Origin: Diphasiastrum complanatum
Lineage: Eukaryota; Streptophyta; Lycopodiopsida; Lycopodiales; Lycopodiaceae
Length of the DNA: 64,000 nucleotides
Direction of reading: 5' to 3'
Assembly (NCBI GenBank): GCA_029204225.1
Contig: CM055107.1
Coordinates: 26,628,572-26,692,571 of the forward strand
Each line of letters starts with the position of its first letter. Within the stretch, counting starts at the first letter, position 1. The position numbers and the translations under genes were made by a program. A model generated the notes under the pieces. The model was not told the origin of the DNA. It was given only the letters and a program-made list of their open reading frames with translations, and made no database searches. Below are positions 1 through 11,661 of this stretch, one piece after another.

Positions 1-742
1 CACAGTGAAATTATGCATGCTACATTTAGTTATAAAGCCTATAGTCTACATATAATTGCATTATATAGACATCCAGATTTTAGTATCTGCAGGTTTATTG
101 AATAACTAAACATAATACTTAACAACATTCCCAAAATCACACCGAACATCCCCAAAATCACACCGATTGTTATACTCGGCGACATAAGTATTAATACATT
201 AAACATATTAAACATAAATTTCCAAAACCTTCTTAACATGATATACAACTATCCTTTCAACAATTAACAATTATATATGGCACACAATTGGATCATGTTT
301 GGACAAACATACAAAATTCAAGAAATTTATCTGGAATTACATACGCTTATTGGTTAAATCATTCACCAATATTACATGTGTGAATAAAAAAAACCATTAA
401 AACAACTTTAACAGCGTACAGTTTATTGCATGTTACGGCCGTGTGGCTTGCCACAATGCACTTGTTAAGAAGAATCACAAGAAAAGGTGATTTTGCTTGA
501 GTGTATCTTATTAAGAGAAAAATTCCATAATTTTGACATTTCATATGTGACCCACCTTATGAATGTGACTATAGTGAAATTGACACTTAAATTATTGATC
601 GAAATCTGTTGTCAATTTTTTTTGACCAGCGACGATCAAGGCTGATGATGAAGATGATGATGATGAGATATGATGGAGAGGGTAGCAATGAATTCTTCGC
701 TTGTTCGAGAAATTTTGTTATCAGCGGAAGAGCTCGCTGGCA
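1..742. other. Upstream flank and putative 5' UTR of CHMP1
   Basis: This AT-rich stretch precedes the CHMP1 start codon. No coding homology is seen on either strand. A short GAT/GAA trinucleotide run lies at about 643-667 and is probably transcribed leader. The promoter should lie here, but no TATA box or transcription start can be fixed with confidence. Confidence 0.5.
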
Positions 743-1354
743 ATGGCGAGCTCCAAAAACTTAATGGAGCAGGTAATGGAGCTGAAGCTGACAGCCAAAG
801 CATTGGTGCGGCAGGCAAGAAAATGCGAGAAGGATGAGAAAACTGAAAAAACTAAGGTGAAGAAAGCGATCGAGAAAGGGAACATGGATGGCGCTCGCAT
901 CTACGCTGAGAATGCCATACGGGAGCGGACTGAGCAGATGAATTATCTGCGGCTTTCATCTCGCCTGGACGCAGTGGTGGCCAGACTGGACACACAGTCC
1001 AAGATGATGACAATAAACAAGTCCATGGCTTCTGTCGTTCGTGCTCTTGATACGGCCCTTGCTTCCAACAATCTGCAGAGGATCTCAGAAACCATGGATC
1101 AGTTGGAGAGGCAGTTTGTCAACATGGAGATTCAGTCAGAATTCGTCGAGAATGCAATGGCTGGAAGCACATCCTTGTCCACACCTGAAGATCAGGTTAA
1201 TTCTTTGATGCAACAGGTGGCTGATGGTTATGGCTTGGAGGTGTCGGTTGGCCTTCCTCAGGCTGCCTCTCATGCAGCTCCTGCTAAGGCAACGGCGGAG
1301 GTCGAACAGGATGATCTTAACCGACGGCTGGCTGAACTCAAGAACAGAGGTTAA
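743..1354 (+). CDS. CHMP1: ESCRT-III subunit CHMP1 (charged multivesicular body protein 1, Vps46/Did2 type)
   Basis: This is a single uninterrupted ORF of 203 residues, the length usual for plant CHMP1. The start is set at the ATG at 743 because the following residues ([10 protein letters not shown]) align with the family N-terminus; the reading frame is open further upstream, from 701, but that part has no family resemblance. The basic N-terminal half (roughly residues 5-110) forms the ESCRT-III core helices and includes the conserved stretches [14 protein letters not shown] and [17 protein letters not shown]. The acidic C-terminal half carries the family block [12 protein letters not shown] and ends in [14 protein letters not shown], the MIT-interacting motif that recruits the ATPase Vps4/SKD1 and LIP5. 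In known plants CHMP1 acts at late endosomes in sorting membrane cargo into intralumenal vesicles. No frameshift, stop or missing key segment is seen, so it is probably functional. An intronless retrocopy cannot be excluded from this window alone. Confidence 0.96.
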   Translation: MASSKNLMEQVMELKLTAKALVRQARKCEKDEKTEKTKVKKAIEKGNMDGARIYAENAIRERTEQMNYLRLSSRLDAVVARLDTQSKMMTINKSMASVVRALDTALASNNLQRISETMDQLERQFVNMEIQSEFVENAMAGSTSLSTPEDQVNSLMQQVADGYGLEVSVGLPQAASHAAPAKATAEVEQDDLNRRLAELKNRG

Positions 1355-3254
1355 GAGATATCGCTGTTTCACAGGCTTAGTGAAACTATTCTACTAGCCT
1401 ATAGGTATACTTACACAACTTTGTACACTAAGAGTATTATTTATTGCTCTATATTTGCCAACTATATTTAAAGATATTAAGATGTGCAATATTAAACCTC
1501 TTATCATTTATTTATGGAGTGATGATTTTTGTGGCATTCAGTAGAAAAATGCTGGAAGAGTACAATCTGCAGTCTAAGATAATGATTTCCAAGTGGCTTG
1601 CTTATATCATTGGAACAATTTGATTTTCTTTGACATTGTTTGCCAAAAGCACATTTTGGTTGCACTTGTTACCTCACATTATTCTGTCAGTTGCTTGGAT
1701 TAAAAGGCTGAACAATCAAACGGTGAAGAGTTCTTGAGCACCTAAGTTATTTGAATTCTGACCGTTCTTGAGCACCTAAGTGCATGGATTCTGGGTCTGA
1801 AATAGTTGGGAAAGTTGAAAGAAACTGCTATTTGCATATTATGTTGTGAATTAAACTCCTGAGTTTGATGATTGTTTTCTGAAATTACTTTCTTTTTCTA
1901 GAATACATTGCCATTATTAAGCAACGAGCTTTGTCATCCCATTGCAAGTTCAGATTGTTGATTCTGAAAAAACTCATGTGGGGTCTAACCCCTCTTATGG
2001 TGTTTTTGCTTTCACCTTACAATTATCCATTCACGTTCTGACACGAACATCCAGGTTTGATTTTAGTTGCAGGCTCTGAGCCAATTTATGCATAACTTCT
2101 GTTTCAAGGTTGGTTCTCTCCTTGAGGGGTTCTGGAGGAATGATTCCTTTTTCAGATCCATTTCATTATTATAATTTTTGGGAAGTTTAGTGAGTAGACA
2201 CTAGTGTGAATATCTATGGTGATTTTCTTAACAATACAATCATGATTCAATATGTCATTGAATAAATGATTAGAATTAATAGCATTTGGTAATATTTCTT
2301 GTGGAGGAGTTACGATAGTATTCCTTAAGTTTAGTTTCTAAGAGCAAAGGAAGTTCGGATCTGTGCATCTCTTTGCCACGTCTTTCAATCCATGACAATG
2401 CAGTTTTCCAACAAATAGCAATATTTTGCTAAAATGGTAGACTTTGGTGCAAAACATTACTGAGTTGTTTGAGATTACATTGAAAGGAGGATAAATCATT
2501 ATTCTGATAATTTCAGATGATGGACTGAAGTGGTTTTCTCTGTAACTTCAATACCTGAATTGGCTGGACAGAAGAAATGGGATAGAATACTCGTTCAAAA
2601 TGGAAAGGCATAAGATAATAGGTGGAAGAGATCGTGACACTAGTACGAGTTTTGGTCAAAGATTTGTCACAACTGTTAACAGCTAAAACTTGGCTAAACC
2701 TGTCTATGGTGGTTGATGTTTGCTTGGGCAGTGACATCAGCAACATACACCCCTTGCTCAGATCTTTAAGCACTTTGCCCTTGACACTCTTTTTTGAGTA
2801 TCTGCATGCTCTTCACGTCCGTGGATGCAGGGAACTTTTAGCTTTCCCCTTTTTTGATGATGCTCTTTTATCTGCAGACACCCACTTAAATCATAGTTTG
2901 CTGGAAAATATGAACTTGGGAAACCTTCGGCATCTTCGGCCTTCAGCATTTTTCAGTTTTGTGATACAAACATTTTGCAACACCTGTCGCACCTTTCTCT
3001 CACTTCGGGATTTTTCTCACTTAGGGGTTGTCGCATAAACCAATTTTTGTAAGATAGACATTTTAGGCACTTGTCGCACATTTTGCATATTTCGCATATT
3101 TGCGAAACATGACCAGAGCGTGAATAGACAATGCGAATAACGGAATGACAAGGAAAGCAAAAGTGGACAATGACAGCCAACTAGAAGTAGTTAGAGTTAA
3201 GATGTTCTTTTAATCACTACAGATTATAAAATTGTCTCTCCATTCTCTATATAT
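1355..3254. other. CHMP1 3' UTR and intergenic region
   Basis: After the CHMP1 stop there is AT-rich sequence holding the 3' UTR; its polyadenylation site cannot be fixed. A 138-codon plus-strand ORF at 2622-3038 has no recognisable domain. The stretch 2930-3120 repeats short motifs such as TTCGGCATCTTCGGCCTTC and TCGCACATTTTGCATATTTCGC. No gene is supported here. Confidence 0.4.
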
Positions 3255-3432
3255 AGGATTAACGAACTGGAAAAGGAAAACCATGATTCTCCTAAAAGGG
3301 GAAGGTTTATGGGGCGTCGTAGATGACACCGAAGCTTTGCTAGAAGAGAATGAAGTCAGAATGAACGAATGGAGAAGAAAGGATGATAAAGTTGTTGCTC
3401 TCATCACTCTATCATTGACAATGAATAATTGA
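3255..3432 (+). pseudogene. Ty1/copia Gag N-terminal fragment
   Basis: The plus strand encodes about 58 residues running from NWKRKTMILLKGEGLW to DDKVVALITLSLT. This is the pattern of the copia Gag N-terminus: a W-x-x-K block, then the LLxxxGLWxxVxG block and the KAxxxIxLSL-like helix. It stops abruptly where minus-strand gypsy sequence begins at about 3430. The matching antisense of this piece accounts for the odd tail of the neighbouring gypsy ORF. It is a small remnant with no LTR or pol attached. Confidence 0.7.
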
Positions 3433-4915
3433 TAAGGTTGAGCCTTATGAATCAATTGTCTCTTCTGTACTTTTGTCAGGGAGTCATTCGGTTGTCCTGG
3501 CATCAGGTACTCAACAATATCTGCTGCCCACTCAGGTACTGCTTCAACATAGAACAATGCAGCATCTGGCAGTTCATCATCCACTTCAGCATTAACTGGT
3601 GCGGATTCAACTCGCGAAACGTGATCGGCTAGATAATGTTGCTTGCCCTTTCGAACCACAATTCGAAAGTCAAATTCAGTCAATAACAATAATTATCTTG
3701 CAATACGTCTAGTATTGCATGTATTGTTTACCAAGTAAAGTAACGGTTGATGATCTGTATAAAATGCAAAGTGCGTTTCCATGAGGTAGTGACAAAATTT
3801 TCGAACAGAAAAAATCATAGCTAATGCCTCACGTTCTATTGTTGAATAATTCTTTTCTGGATCTGTAAGCTATCTGCTTGCAAATCGTATAGGATAATCT
3901 TTCTTATAGTCACCTGGCTGCGTCAAAACTAATCCAATGGCGTATTTTGAGGCATCCGTATGAATATGAAACTCTATCGTCCAATCTAGAGAACGCAGTA
4001 TTGGTGCTGAAGTTAATGCTTTTCTTAATTTTTCAAAGGCTTCTAATGCTTCTACTGTCCAAATAGGAACAATAGTCAGTTTGTATATAGGTCCTGCAAA
4101 GAAGATAATAAAGATTCCATAGTAGTTCGCATGACCCATAAACACGTAAACTCCACGAATTGTTGCTGGCGGTGGCAATTTTACAATAACTTTGATCTTC
4201 GAATAATCAGTGGCAATACTATGTCTTGATATCACATGTCCAAGCACAACTCCGTGGAAAACCCATATCTGACATTTTTTCGGATGTAGAGAAATCTGAT
4301 ATTTGCGGCATCTTTCAAATACTTTCTCCAATCGATCCAGGTGGTCTGTATCTATACTATGAACTCCCAAGTCGTCCAAGTAAATTTCAAGGAATTTCTG
4401 CAGATAATCTTTAAAAGCACTCTTTGGAATGAACTTGGTGCATTACAGAGTCCAAATGACATTACTTTGTAAGCATAGGTGTTCCATTTTGTTGCAAAAG
4501 CAGTTTTATGGCGATCGGCAGGTGCAATCTTAACCTGGTTGTAACCACTAAATCCATCCAAGAAACTATAAGCTTCCGCTCCAGCAAGGCGATCCAAAAT
4601 GCTTTCAATAAAAGGTAACGAAAAGTGATCCTTTCGCGTCACTTTGTTCAACGCTTTGAGATTCACACAGATCCGCAATTTTTCATTTTTCTTAGGAACA
4701 ATGACAATTGATGAAATCCACTCAGTATGCTCGATCTCATAAATAAAATCGACGTCAAGCAATCTCTGAAGTTCTTTCTTTATCAGGTCCGCCACATTAG
4801 GATTACGAGGATAGAACTTTGTAACCTTTTGAACTGCATCGGGTACTAAAGGTATGGTATGTTCAATCAGTGATGTCAGAATACCCTTCAAATCTTGATA
4901 ATCCATGCAAAGCAA
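3431..4915 (-). pseudogene. Gypsy A reverse transcriptase, RNase H and tether
   Basis: The RT starts with the DFIYEIEHTEWISSIVIVPKK block (residues about 35-55 of this piece), followed by LDGFSGYNQVKIAP and FGLCNAPSSFQRV. The catalytic YLDD lies at 4371-4382 but in a different frame from the upstream RT, so there is a frameshift between roughly 4385 and 4430. The thumb follows (HPKKCQIWV, GVVLGHVIS), then RNase H with HTDASKYAIGLVLTQ, the YSTIEREALA block and the TDHQPL-like block near 3745. The C-terminal part reads GKQHYLADHVSRVES, the usual gypsy end of RNase H. The reading stops in the tether region. The piece is broken by at least two frame changes. Confidence 0.85.
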
Positions 4916-4969
4916 TCTTGATACTTAATAAGTAACAAGCGGAGTGCTTGATACTGTTCAGAAGTTATT

Positions 4970-6203
4970 TTATGATCCAACTTGTACAATCTTTTCTGGT
5001 TCTCCTAGTTCGGCAAGATTCATGGGCTGCGTCCTAGTTGGGCCATCGTAAACCTCTTTAGATTCCGGCATATGTTCTTCAGGTTCATAATGTGCTTTAG
5101 GTAATATGATAACCACATCATCTAGTGTATAACATTTAAAATGTTCGGGCATATCATGCTGGACTACATCTGTTTGTTCTTTTTCGAAAGGACTTGTCTT
5201 GGATCTTCGCTTAGCCTTCTTAGTAGGAATTGATTGTGGAGGTGATGACTTTCGAGATGATAAATCTTTCTTCACAGGTGAAGACTTCCTAGACGATGAT
5301 GTTTTACTAAAAATCTGACTTGAAGAATCATCCTCGACTTTTCCTTTGCCTTTATCCAATAAGGGTGGCACTTTCTCTGAATCAATCTTTCGAGGGGGAT
5401 TTTCCCATTTCAGGACCGTATTATAATGTTGCTTAGCTTGTTTCTTCGTCATCAATCTTGTGATCCTGTCTTCCTTTAATATAACTGCCTTGGGCGGTTT
5501 TACTGTGAGTTCATCAGGAACATTACGCACTCCAAATATGGTCGGATCCATATGATTTAGAATTTGCTTATCTGTAAGTTCTGCATTGCCATCATAGGTC
5601 AAGGCATGACTCACAGGAATGAGTTCAACCTCAATCGGATCTGGTATAGGTTCCATTGATATCCAGACTACATTCAACACATTTAGTAGAAATGTGATTG
5701 GTGTATCCAAAATTCGATCTAATAAGAAAATCTTGTTCAAATCTAATTGATTATCTTGTTGACACATATATCCTGCTGTACAGTCAATTGTTGCAAGAGC
5801 TTCATTCCAATTGACAGTATCCATTTGAGAATCGTAATGAACTCCCAAATTTTTCTCTGGTCGATCACAAGTATGATATGTTGTTGACGAATTGTCATCC
5901 TCTTTTTGAACCACTGGTTTGATAGTCCAAGTTGTAGGATCAATTTTAACTGCACGTTCATGATTTTCAAAAGTGATTTTTCCAGTACCTCAGTTATGAA
6001 TTACTTGCGCAACTCATAACCATGGACGTCCTAATAGAATTCGGTAGACATTTGGCACTTATGGTAAGTCCATCACTACGAAAATAATGACGAACTGTAC
6101 TCCTGCATCTGACAGATATATCTTCCACCATTCCTCGTGGACAAACTGTCGTTTGATCAGCTAGCTTAATAGCAAAAGTAGCAGGCTTAATCTTTGTAAG
6201 GCC
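4970..6203 (-). pseudogene. Gypsy A protease C-terminus and protease-RT linker
   Basis: An open frame of 314 residues (4970-5914) contains a Ser/Lys-rich stretch (SSRKSSP repeated) and no known catalytic domain. In copy B the same block occurs at 9757-10582. Between 5980 and 6203 the minus strand shows degraded remains of the protease C-terminal half; the matching copy B sequence ends in VYRVLLGNPWL, a typical retropepsin end. I infer that this is the variable spacer between protease and RT in this family. It is interrupted by stops around 5990-6200. Confidence 0.65.
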
Positions 6204-7455
6204 TCATTTTGCACATAGCTTTGTAGAAATCAGGTTAACTCCTGAACCTCCATCTATCACGACTGTTTCTTTAGAAAATTGTCTATGCTGTATCGGCAGA
6301 GTGATATTTTTTTGTTCACTTTTCCAAGTGGCTCCAACATGGAGTACTTCTTCAGATTCTTCAAATCCAACACAAAAAAGTGGCTCCTGATGGACTTCTG
6401 GTTCTTCTTGAAATAACTTTTGCGCTAAGAATTCTTTTGCTTTTGGCACCAACTTCAGGAAGTCTCCCAATGAAATATTAATCTTGCTAGACAAAATTTT
6501 CATGAGTAGTTCTGTATGCAGTGCTTTTGGTTCAGTCATCTTAAAGGGTTCTTCAAGATGATGTAACTGATCATTCATATCCGTATGTAAATTTCTTGGC
6601 GGCTGCAATGATGAAGAATGAACTTCAGTTGTTGCTTTAGCAGCTTCAAGCTCCTCTTCTTCTTGCAGATGTTTGATCCACTGTCTCATATCCAGATATC
6701 TTCGATTTTCTGTATTAAGATTTGGATAGACTCCCGATGCTGTTGGTATATCATTCAATGGCATAGAATTAGCAGGTACTAGATCCCTTACTGGTTCTTT
6801 CTGCTTCTGTGCTCTGGTGACCACCATCAAGGGTGCGCTTGGTTTATTCTGAACTACTGGTCTTTGCTTGATTGTTATCAAATTTACAGGTGTTGTAGCT
6901 GGCGGTGGCTTCGGTATTGCTGGACAGTCTTTATAGCAATGCCCATAACCACAGTCACAACAGAATGGTACAAATTTTTCTTTATTTGGGCATTCTACAA
7001 CTTTGTAATTTTCTCCACATGCAAAGCATCCGAGTGGTGCTCTGGTCCAATTTTTGGAGGCTTGTTGTTGAGCAGTAGCATAAATGGCATATTGTTCTAA
7101 AGCTCCACTTGCTTGATCATTTTCATAGTTCCATTGCTCAGCATTTCCGTAAGGTTTTGGTTCCATCAAATTGGTTGGAGGAGCGAAGTGCTTTGGTGGG
7201 ACAGGTAAAGCTAAACGTTCCGGGTATCCAAGAGCAGATTGTCGCGGTCTTACTGCTGGATTACCTCCATATTGTGGTTCTCGATATCCCATCTGGGCAT
7301 ATTGTTGTTAAATTATCCGAGGGTTGAAGTTGCAAAAAGCAATCTCATGATCAGGTGAATTACACAGATGGCAAACACTGATTTCCATTCATTTTTTCAG
7401 TTGAGGACACTCGTTCACTGTGTGATTTCTTGTACAAATAGAACACCAAACATTT
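6204..7455 (-). pseudogene. Gypsy A nucleocapsid knuckles and protease active site
   Basis: Near 7340-7450 the minus strand encodes two knuckles, CSICTRNHTVNEC (CX2CX3HX4C) and CHLCNSPDHEIAFC (CX2CX4HX4C). Downstream, the 362-residue open frame 6204-7292 holds a second Cys cluster, CFACGENYKVVEC (His replaced by Tyr), and CCDCGYGHCYKDC (CX2CX3HX4C). It ends in VVIDGGSGVNLIS, the D-G-G-S protease active-site loop of gypsy elements. Four knuckle-like motifs in two separated pairs is more than the one or two usual in plant gypsy Gag. A stop or frame change separates the first pair from the second. Confidence 0.75.
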
Positions 7456-7574
7456 TCCTTGGTAGGAAAAGTCTTTGCAAGCTTTTCTGATTCCTTGTTT
7501 GCTTCCCCGTGGAAATTTTCCAATGCTTTGATCTTCTCATCAAATTGCAACTGCAACTTTTCCATTGGTTTCTG

Positions 7575-7907
7575 CTAGTTCTTCCCAAGTTTCTCGAACT
7601 CATTGAGCATCATTTCTGCAGTAGCATTGGCATCCGTTGATGCAATAGTCGTGGATGTCGTAGTAGTCTGCCCTGCTGTATAAGGCAACATACTGATATT
7701 TGGCTCCTCATCTGAATCTTCATCCTCCTCCCGAATTGCATCGTCCATAGCATTTTGCAAAAGTGCATACTCATTATGGCGTTTCAACTCACGTCTGATC
7801 CGTTTAGGTAGACCTGACAAAAACCACATAATCATGGCATTTTCGTTAATTAGCTTAGGTTCGCATTCGGATCTAAGACGTTTCACCCGTTTGCCCATCC
7901 GCTCCAT
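7575..7907 (-). pseudogene. Gypsy A Gag capsid fragment
   Basis: This is the C-terminal part of a Retrotrans_gag domain: KRLRSECEPKLINENAMIMW and LPKRIRRELKRHNEY are close to copy B (13013-13694). The N-terminal two thirds are missing. At 7907 the sequence switches to copia. An acidic stretch (REEDEDSDEEPN) and a Thr-rich stretch follow the capsid. Confidence 0.8.
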
Positions 7908-8450
7908 ACTTCATCTTGTAGATCCACTTACATGTGATAGACGTCTTACCATCAGGTAGCTCAACCAAGTCCCACGTTTTGTTCTTCGATATAGTCTCCA
8001 TTTCTGTTTCCATAGCTGCACGCCACTCCTTGTGTTCTTTTGTTTCGTTGAAAGTTTTAGGTTCTTGAGCCGTTACCATGGATCCAATTAGGGCTAGATT
8101 CATCTCTAGTCGAGTTTGAGGTTTTCGATTTCTGCTTGATCTCCTAAGCTCTCCCTGCTCACTTGATTCGGGAGTATCTCCCTTATTAGCATCACTTGTT
8201 ATTGAGAAGTACCACTTAGGCACTCTCCTAGGAGTCTCATTATTAAGCCAGTCTTTTTCCATTGGCTCTTCCATATTGGCACCAACTTTCTTCACCTGTA
8301 CTTTAGCTTTATCATCAAAGGAATCGATTGTCAATTTTATTTGGTAATTTTGGCCCATCTCATCAAAAGTAGCATCTCTAGAAATCACGATCTTTTGTGC
8401 ATCTATGTCATATTGAAGTCATGTGCTTGGATGCACCAGTATCAATGTGT
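7908..8450 (-). pseudogene. Ty1/copia protease motif fused to post-integrase and RT N-terminus
   Basis: Minus-strand reading gives HIDTGASKHMT at about 8409-8441, the copia protease active site (D-T-G). After only about 20 bases comes VISRDATFDE, the conserved block that lies after the integrase core. Next is the RRSSRNRKPQ linker and the RT entry block ending CKWIYKMKYGADGQTG. The gag-pre-integrase and integrase catalytic regions are therefore deleted. Beyond 7908 the sequence becomes gypsy gag, so the RT catalytic part is also missing. Confidence 0.75.
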
Positions 8451-8671
8451 CAGGTATCCTTGGCTTCATCACTTGTCATTAATGCTGTAATGAATAATTT
8501 TGAACTCTCACCTGTATCATCTTCATATTGATCATCATCATATTGATGTTGATCAGTATAATTGTCTTCATAATAATAATCATCAAATTAATGTTGATCA
8601 ACATAATTTCTCGCTTGCCATTTGTCTTTTCTTTGATCCATCTCCTTCTGTTTGTTAAAACATTCACGCTC

Positions 8672-9425
8672 TCAGTGGCCAGTTTGTTGTAGTACCTACA
8701 ATTTCAAGTGTATTTTGCTTGGAATAGCCACGTCCTTGACCTCGGCCTTGATTCCAAATGATCCACGATTTGAGTTTCCACCTCTTGATTGGTGTCTTCC
8801 ATGACCAAATCTGCCACCACGTCCTCTGACTGCAAGAGCTTGATCAAATCCCTTGTTCGTTGTTCTTCCTACAAGAGCAATCCACCTAACTCTTCATAGG
8901 TTGGAAGATTTTTCCGTGTGGCTATACTTGTCACAAACATCTGATGTTACTCACTCAAACTATTCAATGTCAATTGCACGATCTCACGATCCTGAACTCA
9001 CTCTCCGACTGCTGCTAATTGGTCACGAATCTCTTTGATCTTTAGTAGGTGATCAACAATAGTTGCACCATCATCCATCCGCAATGTGTGCAGCTTCGTC
9101 TTCAGGAATAGCACTCGAGATGTGTTTGTCATCTCAAACAATGCCTTCAATGTATCTTGTGCTTCTTTTGGTCCTTCTGAATCCGAAATGTAGGGAATAA
9201 TTGCATCTCTAACTGATAAGTTGATGACATTTTGTGCTTTCCGTTTTCTCCTGTCAAATGTCCTCTGGTCTTCTTCAATCATTGGCCTTGTCTCTTCACC
9301 TGTCACGATCTCTCATAGCTCCTTTTAATCAAAATGTTTTTCAGTTTGAATTTCCAAATTGCATAGTTGCCGGTTCTTTCCAATTTGCTTGACTCATTAA
9401 GGACACTCTCCCTTAGAGTTACCAT
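8672..9425 (-). pseudogene. Ty1/copia Gag (5' part of the same truncated element)
   Basis: The likely start codon is the minus-strand ATG at 9423-9425, leading into ESSKLERTGNYAIWKFK, the copia Gag N-terminus. A two-base shift near 9305 moves the frame. The frame then continues (8998-9306) with the UBN2-type block ALFEMTNTSRVLFLKTKLHTLRM. A corrupted zinc knuckle ending in GH-x-ERE-C is readable near 8672-8705. No primer-binding site or LTR is visible to the right of the start. Confidence 0.75.
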
Positions 9426-9504
9426 TACTGGATAGATGAGTCCGGATCAAGAAATTTACCACACCACATAACTATATATTTTTTTGGTTGTATACTTGAT
9501 ATCG

Positions 9505-9640
9505 GAATAGAGTGCAGATGTACGACTGCTCATGATTCTCTTTAAGTTGCACGCGTGGATATGATATTGGACATGCGATATTGGACTGGAGCACAGATGT
9601 ATGACTGCTCAGGTTTCTCTTCAGCTAGCGCATTTGGATC
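9505..9640. repeat. Imperfect 82-bp tandem duplication
   Basis: GCAGATGTACGACTGCTCA at about 9510 recurs as ACAGATGTATGACTGCTCA at about 9592, followed in both by a TTTCTCTT/ATTCTCTT tract and later GATATTGG. The duplication lies between the truncated copia and the truncated 3' end of gypsy B. The rest of 9426-9756 shows no gene. Confidence 0.6.
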
Positions 9641-9756
9641 CGATATTGGTACGGAGATGAAAAATAGAGAGAATATAAAAACTTTCAGAGAAATTTCAAA
9701 GATTGGATCTCTTTGCAAAGATTTCGAAGTGAGTGATCCTTCAAACAAATAGAGAT

Positions 9757-10794
9757 AACTAATGTCCTCTGATTGTTCTTTGTCAAAAGGATTAGTCTTG
9801 AATCTTCGCTTAGCTTTCTTAGTAGGAATCGATCGTGGAGGCGATGACTTCCGAGAAGATGGATTCTTCTTTGAAGGTGAAGATTTCCTAGATGGTGATG
9901 TCTTGAGAGAATTTTGACTTGAAGAATCATCCTTGACTTTCCCTTTGTCTTTATCCAATAAGGGTGGCACATTCTTCAAATCGCGAAGAACTTGTGGTTC
10001 TTGAAGAAACACCTTTTGAGGTGGATTTTTTCATTTCAGGATCGTATTATAATATTGCTTAGCTTGTTTCTTCGTCATTGATCTTGTGATCTTGTCTTCC
10101 TTCAATATAACTACTTTTGGCTGTTTTATTGTTGGTTCATCAGAAATATCACGTACTCCAAATCTGGTAGGATCCATATGATTTAGACTCATATGAATAA
10201 GTTTATCTTCAATTGGATCTGGTATGGATTTCGTTGATATCCAAGCTACATTCAACACATTCAAAGAAAAAGTGATCGGTGTATCTAAAATTCGATCCAA
10301 TAATGAAATCTCGTTCAAATTGGATTGATTATCTTGTTGACACATATAACCTGCTGTACAATCAATTGTTGTAAGAGCTAGATTCCAATTGATAGTATTG
10401 GTTTGAGAGTCATAATGTACTCCCCAATTTTTGACTGGTCGATCACATGTATGATCCGTTGTTGATGAATCATCATCCTTTTTTTGGGCTACTGGTATGA
10501 TAGTCCAAGTGATCGGATCAACTTTGACCACACGTTCATGATTTTCAAAGGTGATTTTTTTGGTACCCCAGTTATAAATCACTTATACAACTCATAACCA
10601 TGGATTTCCCAATAGGACTCGGTAGACATTTGGTGCATCAGGTAAGTCCATTACTACAAAAGTAATGACAAACTGTATTCCAGGAATTTTGACAGGTATG
10701 TCTTCAACCATTTCTCGTAGACGGACTGTAGTTTGTTGATCAACTAGCTTAATGGCCAAAGTCGTTGGCTTAATTCTTGTAAGGCCCCACTTTG
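9757..10794 (-). pseudogene. Gypsy B protease C-terminus and linker
   Basis: The protease C-terminal half is readable at 10592-10794 and ends VYRVLLGNPWL. The linker (10031-10582) matches copy A in blocks such as DCTAGYMCQQDNQ and ITRSMTKKQAKQ. The Ser/Lys-rich segment follows (9757-10012). At about 9757 similarity to copy A ends within KEQSED. The nested solo LTR separates this part from the rest of the protease. Confidence 0.7.
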
Positions 10795-11661
10795 TGTTGA
10801 AAATTCCAAAATTTACACGTGTGGGGAATGTCCACAAGAGTGATTGATCTTGATTAAGCTTTGTGATTGGCACAGTACTCTGATTCTAGATTGTTCAACA
10901 AGATCTAGTTCAGAAGATATGGCTAATTCACAATCTAGCATGCTAATCAATAGACTTTGATAGCAATGAATCAAAGAATAATTAAAAGTACAAGATTACA
11001 ATGTGTAAGCATTAGTCTCAACATGAGTAAGAGAGAGAGAGCTAGAGAGATAACAAAAAAAACAGTTTAGATCCAACCAAGCATGAGATAGCGACAAAAC
11101 TTTGGTTCTTCATTATTTTGTGAATGAGAATGATATGTACATATATAGGAGAGCCAAAATTCGTGGTACTCCTTGCATTCAATGCACATCCTACACCTAT
11201 TCAAGTGCATACAACTATTAACTTGACACCTAACTGCTAGCATGCATAGGTTGCACCTAGCTTCTACCTACTTTCTCCAAATGGCAATTTCTCAACTAGC
11301 CATGTACAAATCTACATGCATGTGTCCATTAGAGTGATTGCATGCTTTGCATGTCACTATGGAAACTTAGGACATTATGCATTTATTGTGGCTCGAGTTT
11401 CTACAAGGTCATAATTGATCAATTCCATGTGAATCTCTATATGCATGTCAAACTAGACATTGTCAACATTATTGCATATCATACTAGAGCAACTAGACTT
11501 TATGCATGTCACTGGAATTTGATCTACCTAACCCAAACTCGTCCTATTCTACAAGGATATGTGCTCAATTCGCATACCTTGGATATGTATAAAATATTTA
11601 CATGGGTAGGGATCCCCAAACATTAACAACAGATGATAAATATGTTTTACAATTTTTAACA
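10795..11661 (-). mobile_element. Solo LTR with 5-bp target-site duplication
   Basis: The insert begins TGTTGAAAATTCC and ends CAATTTTTAACA, which are complementary ends with the TG...CA rule. It is flanked on both sides by CTTTG (10790-10794 and 11662-11666). Removing it makes gypsy B collinear with copy A. On the minus strand a TATA box (TATATATGTAC) lies near 11140-11155, and downstream sequence resembles the plus-strand LTR at 17593, so the LTR points to the minus strand. It also carries an ACACGTGT palindrome close to its end (10815-10822). There is no internal domain, which indicates loss by LTR-LTR recombination. Confidence 0.85.

Larger units (their letters stand above)
3431..7907 (-). 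mobile_element. Ty3/gypsy retrotransposon copy A, truncated at both ends
   Basis: Read on the minus strand, the order is Gag, two pairs of Cys-His knuckles, aspartic protease, a long linker, reverse transcriptase, RNase H and the tether before integrase. That is the Ty3/gypsy order. It belongs to the same family as copy B (9757 to about 15000), sharing gag, knuckle and linker blocks. The 5' end is cut inside gag at 7907, where copia sequence begins. The 3' end is cut before the integrase zinc finger at about 3431, where a plus-strand copia gag begins. Integrase and both LTRs are absent. The copy is frameshifted in several places and cannot be autonomous. Confidence 0.85.

Noticed and set aside
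2622-3038. 138-codon plus-strand frame downstream of CHMP1
   Set aside because: No domain, no family resemblance and no conserved neighbour; it overlaps a motif-repeating low-complexity stretch.
3210-3432. C-terminal 70 residues of the minus-strand gypsy frame
   Set aside because: They are the antisense of a plus-strand copia Gag fragment, not gypsy coding sequence.
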